Of a stretch of DNA of 64,000 nt, positions 45,410 to 53,816 are shown one piece after another (the stretch's first letter is position 1; every line of letters starts with the position of its first letter). Origin of the DNA: Oryzomonas sp. (GTDB taxonomy: Bacteria; Desulfobacterota; Desulfuromonadia; Geobacterales; Pseudopelobacteraceae); NCBI GenBank assembly GCA_031292255.1, contig JARLHN010000009.1:99818-163817 (forward strand), in the 5' to 3' direction. The notes beneath the pieces are model-generated. The model searched no databases and had not been told where the DNA came from. It worked only from the letters and a program-made list of their open reading frames with translations. The position numbers were made by a program, and so were the translations under genes.

Positions 45410-45443
45410 ACTCTAACTGATTCTCTCTTAAAGGGGGCTGCCC

Positions 45444-45458
45444 TTGACACGAGACAAT
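45444..45458 (+). repeat. 15-bp inverted repeat flanking the FmdB gene, left arm
   Basis: TTGACACGAGACAAT, exactly inverted at 45976-45990. Confidence 0.85.
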
Positions 45459-45499
45459 TGAATTTACTTCAAAAAGGTCTCATATCAAGGGCAGATCCA

Positions 45500-45871
45500 T
45501 CAGCTTTTCTCCTCAGCTTTATCTTTAGTGATAGTCGGTTTTTCAGCAACCGTACTCTTCGTTTCAATTTGATTTGGAGCGGATGATTGAGTTGCAGGTG
45601 ATACTGTTGTCTCTGACGGCGTTGCGTCTGTTGATACAACTTCCGTCGCAGCTCCTGCAGTCGTATCGCCCCCTGAGTCGGTATATTCTGCTTTTGTGCC
45701 GTAACCGTCACCGAACCATCCAGCACCTTTGAGGCTGAATGAGACAGCTGACACTAACTTACGGACAGTCCCGCCACATTTAGGGCATCGGTCTGCGGGT
45801 GGGTCTGAGAACTTTTGACGAAGTTCAAATTGAATGTTACAGGAATTACAGCGATATTCGTAAACTGGCAT
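45500..45871 (-). CDS. FmdB-family zinc ribbon protein
   Basis: A 123-residue protein. The N-terminal FmdB zinc ribbon reads YEYRCNSCNIQFELRQK and DRCPKCGGTVRKLVS (two CxxC pairs). A Ser/Thr/Ala-rich, probably disordered tail follows. FmdB-type proteins are suspected regulators; the role is unproven. GAGGA precedes ATG 45871. The whole gene lies inside a 547-base interval bounded by a 15-base perfect inverted repeat. Confidence 0.9.
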   Translation of the reverse strand: MPVYEYRCNSCNIQFELRQKFSDPPADRCPKCGGTVRKLVSAVSFSLKGAGWFGDGYGTKAEYTDSGGDTTAGAATEVVSTDATPSETTVSPATQSSAPNQIETKSTVAEKPTITKDKAEEKS

Positions 45872-45975
45872 TTAATCATCCTCATAAATTAGTTACGTGG
45901 TCAGGTTAAAGTTTCATGCAGAGAACGTATGTGTCCAGCCCCTGAAATGAGACATTTGGGGGGTGAATTCGAGTC

Positions 45976-45990
45976 ATTGTCTCGTGTCAA
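45976..45990 (-). repeat. 15-bp inverted repeat flanking the FmdB gene, right arm
   Basis: ATTGTCTCGTGTCAA, the exact reverse complement of 45444-45458. Similarity extends weakly outside (GCTGCC versus GCAGCC). Confidence 0.85.
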
Positions 45991-46160
45991 CGGCTGCTTG
46001 CCTAACTCGTTATTAAGTGGTAAACGCGAGCATGCGCGTGAACCGGTGATCAACCCAAACAGAACAATTTCCCCATAAAACCATATCACTCATCCGCCAT
46101 CTCAAACGCAAACCGGCGCCCGGAATGATTCCGCGGCGCCGGTTCAGATTCAACAGCAAA

Positions 46161-46194
46161 TCCCCCTCAATCCCCCTTTATCAATGGGGGAAGT
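46161..46194. repeat. C/G-rich repeat at the nrdJ 3' end
   Basis: CCCCCTCAATCCCCC followed by TTTATCAATGGGGGAAG: CCCCC pairs with GGGGG around a short AT-rich loop. May terminate nrdJ. Confidence 0.5.
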
Positions 46195-46208
46195 ATAAAC
46201 AAAATCGG

Positions 46209-48449
46209 TTAGGCACATTCCGAATACCCGCACACCCGGCAGACCGAACAGCCTCCTTCGTGCTCCACGATGCCGCCGCAATCGGGGCAGGCGCCACGTT
46301 CCTGTGTGGCGGTCTCGGCTTCGATATCGTAGCCGCTTGCCACCATGTGGGCCTGGATAGCCTTGGCCACGGCGTCGGCGCAGGAGAGGATGCGGTTGTC
46401 GCCGAACCCGGAAGGGCAGTGGCAAGAGATCCCCAAGAGCTGCTTGATGACCTGGCGGGCCTGGACGCCGCTACGCCAGGCCAGGGACACCATGCGGCCG
46501 ATGGCCTCGCTCTGGGACGCGGCGCAGCCGCCGGCCTTGCCCATGGTGGTGAAGAGTTCGAACAGGCCGGAGTTGTCCTCGTTGATGGTCACGTAGAGCG
46601 GTCCGCAGCCGGTCTGCATCTGGTGGGTCCACCCCTTGAGCGCCTTGGGACGGTCGCGCTTGATGGCCTTCTTCTCATCTTCCACCGGCGTGGCGGCGAC
46701 GATGGTCTGCTGTTCCTCTTTCTTGCCGGTGGTGAGCACCTGTTCGTCGCGGGAACCGTCACGGTAGATGGTGACGCCCTTGCAGCCGGTCTCGTAGGCC
46801 AGCATGTAGGCCTTTTCCACGTCGTCCATGGTGGCCGAGTTGGGGAAGTTGACCGTTTTGGAGACGGCGTTGTCGGTGTAGAGCTGGAAGGCCGCCTGCA
46901 TCTGGATATGGTCTTCCGGGGTGATGTCGTGGGCGGTGACGAATACCCTGCGCACCTCTTCCGGCACCTCGGGGATGTCGTGGAGGGTGCCTTGCTCGGC
47001 GATCTTCTTCATCAATGCCTCGGAATAGAAGCCGCGTTCCTTGGCGATCTGTTCGAAGATCGGGTTGACCTCCACCAGCACGTTCTTGTCCATGACGGTA
47101 CGGATGTAGGAGACGGCAAACAGCGGCTCCACGCCCGAGGAGGCATTGGAGATGATCGAGATGGTGCCGGTGGGCGCAATGGTGGTGACCGTGGCGTTGC
47201 GCATGGGCGGCGCGCCCTTTTTGTCGAAGATCGAGCCCTTGAAGTTGGGGAAGGAACCGCGTTGCTTGCCCAACTCCTGGGATGCCAGATGTCCCTCGTC
47301 GTTGATGAACTTCATCACCTTTTTGCCCAGCTTGATGGCTTCTTCGGAGCTGTAGGGCACCCCCAGCAGGATCAGCATGTCGGCCCATCCCATGACCCCC
47401 AGGCCGACCTTGCGGTTGGCGTGGGTCATGTCGTGGATCTCTTGCAGGGGGTAGCTGTTGGCCTCAATGACGTTGTCCAGGAAGTGGATCGAGTCATGTA
47501 CGACGGTTTTCAGCTTCTTCCAGTCAACGGTGTTGTCCTTGATGAATTTTCCCAGGTTGATGGAGCCCAGATTGCAGGATTCATAGGGGAGCAACGGCTG
47601 CTCGCCGCAGGGGTTGGTGGATTCGATCTCGCCGATGTGGGGGGTCGGGTTGTCGCGGTTGAGGCGGTCCAGGAAGATGATCCCCGGCTCACCGTTTTCC
47701 CAGGCCTGCACCACGATGCGGTGAAAAACCTTGCGGGCGTTCATGGTGTTGAAGATCTTCTTGTCCCTGGGGTTGATCAGGTCGTACTCCTCGTCCCGCT
47801 CCACGGCCTGCATGAATTTCTCGGTCAACCCGACGGATATGTTGAAGTTGTTGAGATGCTTCTGGTCGGCCTTGCACATGATGAAATCCATGATATTAGG
47901 GTGATCGACCCGCAGGATGCCCATGTTGGCGCCGCGCCGGGTGCCGCCCTGCTTGATGGTTTCCGTGGCGATGTCGAATACCCGCATGAAGGAGAGCGGA
48001 CCGCTGGAGATGCCGGTGGTCGAGCTGACCACGTCGTTGGCCGGGCGCAGGCGTGAAAAGGAGAAACCGGTGCCGCCTCCGGATTTGTGGATCAGGGCGG
48101 TGAACTTGACCGCGTCGAAGATCTCCTCCATGGAGTCGCCCACCGGCAGGACGAAGCACGCGGAGAGCTGCCCCAGTTGGCGGCCGGCGTTCATCAGGGT
48201 CGGGGAGTTGGGAAGGAATTCAAAGTTGGTCATCATGCGGTAAAACGTGGCGGCCAAGCCCTTGAGGTCGGCCTTCTTGTCGAACGTCCTATCGGGTGCC
48301 GCAATGGTTTCGGCCACCCGGCGGAACATGTCGGCCGGCGTCTCCAGCACCTTGCCCTCGGCATCACGCCTCAGATAGCGCTTTTCAAGGACGGTTGCGG
48401 CATTTTGGGAAAGACCGGGAATTGTATCGTGTGCAGGTTCCTTTTTCAT
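46209..48449 (-). CDS. nrdJ: Ribonucleoside-diphosphate reductase, adenosylcobalamin-dependent (class II)
   Basis: A 746-residue enzyme that makes deoxyribonucleotides using a B12 radical. Visible features: PNSPTLMNAGRQLGQLSACFVLPVGDS (redox Cys), GGGTGFSFSRLRP, NPCGEQPLLPYESCNLGS with the active-site Cys, and APTGTISIISNASSGVEPLF. The C-terminal zinc-finger-like tail CPDCGGIVEHEGGCSVCRVCG is typical of this class. AAGGAG precedes ATG 48449. No class I or III reductase is nearby. Two NrdR-like boxes lie upstream. Confidence 0.96.
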   Translation of the reverse strand: MKKEPAHDTIPGLSQNAATVLEKRYLRRDAEGKVLETPADMFRRVAETIAAPDRTFDKKADLKGLAATFYRMMTNFEFLPNSPTLMNAGRQLGQLSACFVLPVGDSMEEIFDAVKFTALIHKSGGGTGFSFSRLRPANDVVSSTTGISSGPLSFMRVFDIATETIKQGGTRRGANMGILRVDHPNIMDFIMCKADQKHLNNFNISVGLTEKFMQAVERDEEYDLINPRDKKIFNTMNARKVFHRIVVQAWENGEPGIIFLDRLNRDNPTPHIGEIESTNPCGEQPLLPYESCNLGSINLGKFIKDNTVDWKKLKTVVHDSIHFLDNVIEANSYPLQEIHDMTHANRKVGLGVMGWADMLILLGVPYSSEEAIKLGKKVMKFINDEGHLASQELGKQRGSFPNFKGSIFDKKGAPPMRNATVTTIAPTGTISIISNASSGVEPLFAVSYIRTVMDKNVLVEVNPIFEQIAKERGFYSEALMKKIAEQGTLHDIPEVPEEVRRVFVTAHDITPEDHIQMQAAFQLYTDNAVSKTVNFPNSATMDDVEKAYMLAYETGCKGVTIYRDGSRDEQVLTTGKKEEQQTIVAATPVEDEKKAIKRDRPKALKGWTHQMQTGCGPLYVTINEDNSGLFELFTTMGKAGGCAASQSEAIGRMVSLAWRSGVQARQVIKQLLGISCHCPSGFGDNRILSCADAVAKAIQAHMVASGYDIEAETATQERGACPDCGGIVEHEGGCSVCRVCGYSECA

Positions 48450-48524
48450 GAATGGTTCTCCTTGTGGCGTGAAAAAATCGAGTTATTTTGAGGAATTGGG
48501 GGTAGAATGGAATACTCGCGCAAA

Positions 48525-48571
48525 ACCACAATATTTGGTGGAACATGGAAAATAAACCACAACATATATGA
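48525..48571 (-). promoter_or_regulatory. Tandem NrdR-like boxes upstream of nrdJ
   Basis: Box 1 ACCACAATATTTGGTG (48525-48540) and box 2 ACCACAACATATATGA (48556-48571) resemble the NrdR consensus (ACACWATATATWGTGT). Their starts are 31 bases apart, three helical turns, as usual for NrdR pairs. NrdR would repress nrdJ when nucleotides are plentiful. Confidence 0.6.
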
Positions 48572-48644
48572 CAAGTCAATATAATATTTACGGAATATTT
48601 CCGGCAAACCTAACGTGCTGAAATAAACATTAAAATAGCTCTTC

Positions 48645-48906
48645 TGCCACGGAGACGCAGAGACACGGAGAAAATCATAGAGGTTTTTCCAGCAATGTCC
48701 GGTTAGTAAATTGGCTTTGTCTGAAACATGCGATAAGGTCTATTCCTCCCCTTGTGGGAGGGGGAGCTAACCGCAAATACCAAACCGGACAACGCTGAGC
48801 TTTTTTAAATATTCCCGCATCCGGAATGGTGAAGGGAATTTAGACCAAAACGGTGCCTAAGCCTTTGTAATGTTTATCTCAGTGGCTCTGCGGCTCTGCG
48901 GCAAAT
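48645..48906. repeat. MITE-like intergenic element B (paired GCCACGGAG arms)
   Basis: Left arm GCCACGGAGACGCAGAGACA (from 48646) and right arm CAGTGGCTCTGCGGCTCTGC with GGCAAATA (to 48906) are complementary in outline, about 200 bases apart. The interior has CAATGTCCGGTTA and CCAAACCGGACAACG as an inner inverted pair. Non-coding, in the 530-base spacer before the beta-helix gene. Confidence 0.55.
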
Positions 48907-48981
48907 ACTTTTTCCGAACAAAAAATTTACAGCATCCCTGTATGTGTGGTAGAACCTGCTCATCACCAAATGGAGCACCAT

Positions 48982-50205
48982 GTGAACAACCTTTTTTCCC
49001 GGATCATCGGCATCTGCCTCACAATCATGCCCCTGGCCGGTTGCCAGAATACCTTTGTCGCGAGTGGGGAGATCCCGCTCAACAGAAGCGCGATGTCTGC
49101 CCGGCTCCAGGGCATTGTCCCCCTTGAGCCCGCCACCCCGCCGGCCTCTTGCGCCTTTGACGGGCCGCAAACACCCCCCCGGAACACTATTGATGATCGC
49201 AGTTACGAAAATGCGACCCTCACCGAAGATGTGACCTGGCGCGGAACCGTGCTGATCAGAGGGTCTTTGGTGGTTGCCCCCCAGGCGACGCTTCGCATCG
49301 AACCGGGGACGACCGTGCGTTTTGCCCGGATTGAGGGCGGCCTCGGGAAGGCCCGGCTGGTTGTCATGGGACGCATCCAGAGTATCGGCACGGCCGAACG
49401 CCCGATCCTGTTTTCCGTAGCCTCTCCCGCACCGGTCAAAGGCGACTGGGGCGGTATCCTGCTGCTCTCCACCGAAAAGCACAACCAGTTCGAACATACT
49501 GCCGTCGAAGGTGCGGAAACGGGCCTTGAAGCGCGCTTTTCGACCCTTACCGCCAAGTCGGTGCGGATCTCCCTCTCAAAAACGGGGCTGGCCTTGCGCG
49601 ACAGCGTCGTCAGCGTCGAAGCGTCGGGTTTTTCTGCCTGCGAGACCGGCATTGAGGTCCATGACGGTGAATTCGAACTGCGCGACAGCAGCGTGAGCAC
49701 GAACCGGCTGGGCATGCTCCTCTCTCGCTCGTCGGTCGTCCTGGTGTCCACCAGCGTGACCGACAACGGCCAACAGGGGGTACGGTCCGATGATTGCCGC
49801 CTCAGGATCAGTTCATGCAGTATCTCGTCGAACGGCGGCGGAGCCGTGGTAACGGGCGGAGAAGGCCTGATTTTCATGACGCGCTTCACGCACAACAAGG
49901 ATATTGCCCTGCAACTCGGCTCCGCCCGCATGAAGGTCAACCGGTCTCTTTTTGCCGACAATGACCACGATGCCCTGCGGATCGAGGACGGCAGCGCAAC
50001 GGTCTGGGGTTGCGCCTTCCGCGGTAACGGCGGCTTCAATCTCTACAACGCCGGCCGGGAGGATGTGGCTGCCGTGCAGAACTGGTGGGACTCAAACGAG
50101 GAAAAGGCCATTTCATCCAAGATATTCGACAGTTCGCGTGATCCGCGTTTCGGCGCGGCGCAGCTCTTTCCCTGGCTTTCCAGCCAACCGTCCATTCTGC
50201 CTTGA
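48982..50205 (+). CDS. Right-handed beta-helix lipoprotein
   Basis: About 407 residues. Lipoprotein signal NNLFSRIIGICLTIMPLAGC (lipid Cys 21), then a parallel beta-helix of repeats with the pattern seen in PbH1 proteins: TWRGTVLIRGSLVVAPQATLRIEPGTTVRF, later KHNQFEHTAVEGAETG and LRIEDGSATVWGCAFRGNG. Such proteins often bind or cut polysaccharide; no catalytic residues can be named. GTG 48982 has GGAG eight bases upstream; in-frame ATG 48970 is less likely. Ends just before the desulfurase gene. Confidence 0.8.
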   Translation: MNNLFSRIIGICLTIMPLAGCQNTFVASGEIPLNRSAMSARLQGIVPLEPATPPASCAFDGPQTPPRNTIDDRSYENATLTEDVTWRGTVLIRGSLVVAPQATLRIEPGTTVRFARIEGGLGKARLVVMGRIQSIGTAERPILFSVASPAPVKGDWGGILLLSTEKHNQFEHTAVEGAETGLEARFSTLTAKSVRISLSKTGLALRDSVVSVEASGFSACETGIEVHDGEFELRDSSVSTNRLGMLLSRSSVVLVSTSVTDNGQQGVRSDDCRLRISSCSISSNGGGAVVTGGEGLIFMTRFTHNKDIALQLGSARMKVNRSLFADNDHDALRIEDGSATVWGCAFRGNGGFNLYNAGREDVAAVQNWWDSNEEKAISSKIFDSSRDPRFGAAQLFPWLSSQPSILP

Positions 50206-50216
50206 AACGATATCCC

Positions 50217-51359
50217 ATGTCCATCTATCTCGATAATGCGGCAACATCCCACCCCAAGCCGGAATCCGTCTACCAGGCGGTCATGCACGCCATGCGGGAG
50301 ATCGGCGCTTCGCCGGGACGCGGCGGGCACCGCTTGTCCCTGGAGGCGGGACGCCTGCTGCTCCAGGCCCGGGAAGCGATTGCTGCCCTGTTTTCCATCC
50401 CCGACTCGTCGCGGATCATCATGACCCACAGCGCCACCGAGGCGCTCAACCTGGCGCTTCGGGGCGTCCTTGTCCCCGGCGACCATGTCGTCACCACCTC
50501 CATGGAGCACAATTCGCTGATGCGCCCCCTGGCTGCCTTGCGCGCATCGGGCGTGGAGGTGACCGTCGTCAGGGGCGACGGCACGGGCATGGTGGACCCC
50601 GCCGATGTCAGACGCGCCCTGCGGCCCGCCACCCGTATGATCGCCCTTGCGCATATTTCCAACGTATGCGGCGCAATCCAGGCAATCGACAGCGTGGGGG
50701 CAATCGCACGGGAAGCCGGTGCGTTGTTTCTGCTGGATGCGGCCCAATCGGCGGGCAGCGAACAGATCGATGTGATCAGGACCGGCATTGACCTTCTGGC
50801 TGCGCCGGGCCACAAGGGTTTGTACGGTCCCCAGGGGACCGGCTTCCTCTATGTCTCGCCGGCCGTCCCCCTGAAGCCGCTCCTTCAGGGAGGGACCGGC
50901 AGCAGTTCCACTGCCGAGGAGCAGCCTCTGACCCTGCCGGATGGATTTGAAGCAGGGACCCATAACCTGCCCGGCATCGCCGGGCTCAAGGCCGGGATTG
51001 AATTCATCCTGGACCAGGGCGTTGCCGCCATCAGGGACAAGGAACGCCGGCTGGTCACATTGGCTGCGGAATGCCTGGCCGAGATGCCGGAGGTCACGCT
51101 CTATGGCCCCTCCGACCCGGCCTTGCGGGGCAGCGTGCTTTCTTTCACCGTTCTTGGAACCGACCCTGCCGCCTTGGCGTTCATGCTTGACCACAGCCAT
51201 AACATCGCGCTACGCGCCGGTTTACACTGCGCGCCAGAGGCGCACCGCACCCTGGGCACCTTTCCCGGCGGCACCCTGCGCATGAGCCCGGGCTGGTTCT
51301 CCACGGGCGAAGAGATTGCTATTTTCTGCAATGCCGTTGTAGAATGCTGCCGTCCGTGA
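50217..51359 (+). CDS. Cysteine desulfurase family protein
   Basis: About 380 residues, PLP-dependent. MSIYLDNAATSHPKPESVYQAV at the start, PLP region THSATEAL and DAAQSAG, PLP-lysine in APGHKGLYGPQGTGF, and the catalytic-Cys loop ALRAGLHCAPEAHRTLGT. It releases sulphur from cysteine for cluster or thionucleoside assembly. A TTG at 50202 overlaps the previous stop, but ATG 50217 fits the family N-terminus. No SUF/ISC genes are adjacent. Confidence 0.93.
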   Translation: MSIYLDNAATSHPKPESVYQAVMHAMREIGASPGRGGHRLSLEAGRLLLQAREAIAALFSIPDSSRIIMTHSATEALNLALRGVLVPGDHVVTTSMEHNSLMRPLAALRASGVEVTVVRGDGTGMVDPADVRRALRPATRMIALAHISNVCGAIQAIDSVGAIAREAGALFLLDAAQSAGSEQIDVIRTGIDLLAAPGHKGLYGPQGTGFLYVSPAVPLKPLLQGGTGSSSTAEEQPLTLPDGFEAGTHNLPGIAGLKAGIEFILDQGVAAIRDKERRLVTLAAECLAEMPEVTLYGPSDPALRGSVLSFTVLGTDPAALAFMLDHSHNIALRAGLHCAPEAHRTLGTFPGGTLRMSPGWFSTGEEIAIFCNAVVECCRP

Positions 51360-51371
51360 AAATCATACAAT

Positions 51372-51608
51372 CCGCCACGGAAAGACGGAGACGCAGGGAA
51401 AATCGAATGTCCCCTCTCCCAGCCGGACACCTCTGAGGCCCAAAGGGGAGGGCTAGGGAGGAGGATGATCAACCACCTCCCGACCCCCTCCTTATCAAGG
51501 AGGGTAAGAGTGAGTGTTTTTCCTCCCCTCCTAGTTTAGGATGACCCTCTGGGGCCTAAAGGGCCGGGGGTGGTAGCCATTCTCATCTCCGTGTCTCTGT
51601 GGCAGTTT
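51372..51608. repeat. MITE-like intergenic element C
   Basis: Left arm CCGCCACGGAAAGACGGAGA and right arm TCTCATCTCCGTGTCTCTGT with GGCAG are complementary in outline about 180 bases apart, matching elements B and D. The interior contains the 63-base repeat at 51514. It fills the spacer before the PIN-PhoH gene. Confidence 0.55.
51514..51576 (-). repeat. 63-bp repeat, inverted copy 1
   Basis: Reverse complement of the block at 58118-58180, with 60 of 63 bases identical by eye. Confidence 0.85.
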
Positions 51609-51654
51609 ATAGTGTTTGTTCGATTGATTAATCCTCCCGACAGAAAGGCCTTCC

Positions 51655-52971
51655 GTGAAAAACTTCATCCTCGACACCAACGTACTGCTGCACGACCCGC
51701 AATCTCTGTTCAAGTTTCAGGACAACAACATCATCATCCCCATAACCGTCATTGAAGAGGTTGACCGGTTCAAGAAGGACATGAACGAAACCGGCCGCAA
51801 TGCCCGCCAGATCTCGCGCATCCTCGATACCATGCGGGAAAAGGGATCGTTGGCGGCCGGCGTTACGCTCCCCGGCCAGGGGTCCCTGCGGGTCGAGTTG
51901 TTCAGCGAGATCTATCTCAAACGCCTGCCGGTCGATCTGCGGGTGGACAGCGGCGACAACCGCATCCTGGCCGTAGCCCTGGATATGCGCGACCGCTTTC
52001 CCGACACCGAACTCATCTTCGTCACCAAGGACACCAACCTGCGCATCAAGGCCGATGCCATCGGCCTGACTGCCGAAGATTACGAATCAGACAAGATCGA
52101 TATCCAGGACCTGTATTCCGGGACCCGCAGCGTGACGATGGCGCCCGATGCCGTGGACCGTTTTTACGGACAGAACTGGCTGGAGGCGCCTGATGGGCTC
52201 TCCCCCAACGAGTTCATCACCATCGAGGACAGCACCAACCCCTCCCATACCGCCATCTGCCGCTACGATGCGGTCAGCGGACACATCGTCCCGGTGCGCA
52301 AGATACCAAAGGAGGGGATATGGAGTATCTTCGCCCGCAACCGCGAGCAGTCCTTTGCCATGGATGTGCTGATGGACGACACTATCAAGCTGGTTACCCT
52401 TGTGGGCAAGGCGGGCACCGGCAAGACGCTTCTGGCCATTGCCGCCGGCCTGCACAAGACCGCCGAGGAGAATGTCTACAACCGCCTGCTGGTTTCCCGG
52501 CCCGTATTCCCCATGGGCAAGGACCTGGGGTTTCTGCCGGGCGATATCGAGGAAAAGCTGACCCCCTGGATGCAGCCGATCTTTGACAACGTGGAACTGC
52601 TCATCTCGGGCCACGAATCGGAGAAGCGCCACAGCAAGGGTTACAAGGAACTGATGGCCATGGGGCTTCTGGATATCGAGCCTCTGACCTACATCCGCGG
52701 CCGCTCGATTCCCAACCAGTACCTGATCGTGGATGAGGCCCAGAACCTCACCCCCCATGAGATCAAGACCATCGTCACCCGGGTGGGGGAGGGCACCAAG
52801 ATCATCCTGACCGGCGACCCCTACCAGATCGACAACCCCTACGTGGATTCGTCCAGCAACGGCCTGAGCTTCCTGGTGGAAAGGTTCAAGGGGGAGAAGA
52901 TCGCCGCCCACGTGACCCTGACCAGGGGCGAACGTTCGGAATTGGCGGAACTGGCGGCGAATCTGCTGTAA
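51655..52971 (+). CDS. PIN-domain / PhoH-family ATPase
   Basis: A 438-residue protein. N-terminal PIN-like nuclease fold (NFILDTNVLLHDPQSLFKF and DSGDNRILAVALDMRD with the acidic ligands), then a PhoH ATPase with Walker A VGKAGTGKTLLAI near residue 252 and Walker B LIVDEAQNLTP. PhoH2-type proteins are RNA helicase-nucleases. GTG start at 51655 behind AAAGG. A terminator follows at 53013. Confidence 0.93.
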   Translation: MKNFILDTNVLLHDPQSLFKFQDNNIIIPITVIEEVDRFKKDMNETGRNARQISRILDTMREKGSLAAGVTLPGQGSLRVELFSEIYLKRLPVDLRVDSGDNRILAVALDMRDRFPDTELIFVTKDTNLRIKADAIGLTAEDYESDKIDIQDLYSGTRSVTMAPDAVDRFYGQNWLEAPDGLSPNEFITIEDSTNPSHTAICRYDAVSGHIVPVRKIPKEGIWSIFARNREQSFAMDVLMDDTIKLVTLVGKAGTGKTLLAIAAGLHKTAEENVYNRLLVSRPVFPMGKDLGFLPGDIEEKLTPWMQPIFDNVELLISGHESEKRHSKGYKELMAMGLLDIEPLTYIRGRSIPNQYLIVDEAQNLTPHEIKTIVTRVGEGTKIILTGDPYQIDNPYVDSSSNGLSFLVERFKGEKIAAHVTLTRGERSELAELAANLL

Positions 52972-52983
52972 TAATAAGTATAT

Positions 52984-53083
52984 TTGCCACGAAGGCACGG
53001 AGGAGAATCGAAGGTTCCCTCCCCCAGCGGGGGAGGAACCAAGATTTTTTTTGACGTTCTCCGCGTCTTTGTGGCTAATAAAG
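52984..53083. repeat. MITE-like intergenic element D with embedded terminator
   Basis: Left arm TTTGCCACGAAGGCACGGAG and right arm TTCTCCGCGTCTTTGTGGCT are complementary in outline; 100 bases in total. The shortest and clearest copy of the class. Confidence 0.6.
53013..53052 (+). terminator. Rho-independent terminator after PIN-PhoH gene
   Basis: GGTTCCCTCCCCC pairs with GGGGGAGGAACC (one bulged base, tiny loop), then AAGA and eight T. Lies inside repeat element D. Confidence 0.7.
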
Positions 53084-53093
53084 AAAGGTAGTT

Positions 53094-53816
53094 ATGACAC
53101 CTGAACAAGCACGCGATAAAATCATTTTTGCCCTGGATGTGCACGGCTTGGACGACATCGGCCGCTGGGCGGCTCAACTGGCGGGTCACGTGGGGATGTT
53201 CAAGGTCGGCAAGGAGCTATTCACCTCGTGCGGCCCCGAGGCGGTCAGGACCGTGCAGCGTCACGGCGGGCGGGTCTTTCTCGACCTCAAGTATCACGAC
53301 ATCCCCAACACCGTGGCCAAGGCAATGGTCGAGGCTGCCCGGCTGGGGGTGCAACTGGCCAACCTGCACGCCATGGGGGGCGAGGAGATGATGGCAACGG
53401 CCGCCGCCGCGGTGCGCAAGGAGTTTGGCGACGAGCGTCCCCGGCTCCTGGCAGTGACCATCCTGACCTCATCCACGGTTGAAACCCTGCGCCAGGTGGG
53501 TATTGAACGGCCGGTGGAAGAGATGGTCGTCCGTCTGGCCCGCTTGGCCAAGGATTCCGGCATGGACGGCGTGGTTGCCTCGCCGTTGGAGATCGGGCCG
53601 ATCCGCGCGGCCTGCGGACCTGATTTTCTGATCGTCACCCCAGGCGTACGGCCGTCGTTCGCCTCGTTGGACGACCAGAAGCGCGTCATGACCCCGGCCG
53701 AGGCGGTCGCGGCCGGAGCCGATTACCTGGTGATCGGCCGGCCCATCGCCAAGGCCGGAGATCCTGTGGCCGCAACCCGGATGATCGTGGATGAGATCGC
53801 AGGGGGCTGTCCATGA
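53094..53816 (+). CDS. pyrF: Orotidine 5'-phosphate decarboxylase
   Basis: 240 residues; the final step of UMP synthesis. The catalytic segment DLKYHDIPNTVAKAM carries the Asp-Lys-Asp set, and the phosphate-binding end is VTPGVRPSFAS...YLVIGRPIAKAGDPV. AAAGG precedes ATG 53094. Its stop overlaps the rlmB start (ATGA). Confidence 0.97.
   Translation: MTPEQARDKIIFALDVHGLDDIGRWAAQLAGHVGMFKVGKELFTSCGPEAVRTVQRHGGRVFLDLKYHDIPNTVAKAMVEAARLGVQLANLHAMGGEEMMATAAAAVRKEFGDERPRLLAVTILTSSTVETLRQVGIERPVEEMVVRLARLAKDSGMDGVVASPLEIGPIRAACGPDFLIVTPGVRPSFASLDDQKRVMTPAEAVAAGADYLVIGRPIAKAGDPVAATRMIVDEIAGGCP

Larger units (their letters stand above)
45872..46208. other. Intergenic region with repeat arm, no gene seen
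   Basis: Holds the right arm of the FmdB-flanking repeat (45976-45990), the word GCCTAAC near 46002 and a C-rich block at 46161-46194. No convincing coding frame. Confidence 0.5.

Noticed and set aside
45995-46030. A GCCTAAC...GTTA word pair near the FmdB interval resembling an integron attC core
   Set aside because: No second core in the right spacing and no integrase or cassette row; the match is only seven bases.
46125-48056. A 643-codon plus-strand open frame opposite nrdJ
   Set aside because: Shadow of the nrdJ coding sequence; low-complexity Gly/Asp/Val/His composition and no ribosome site.
48600-48620. GGCAAACC, a word found in cyclic-di-GMP (GEMM) riboswitches
   Set aside because: The rest of the GEMM motif (paired stems and the GCAAAGCC-type segment) is absent.
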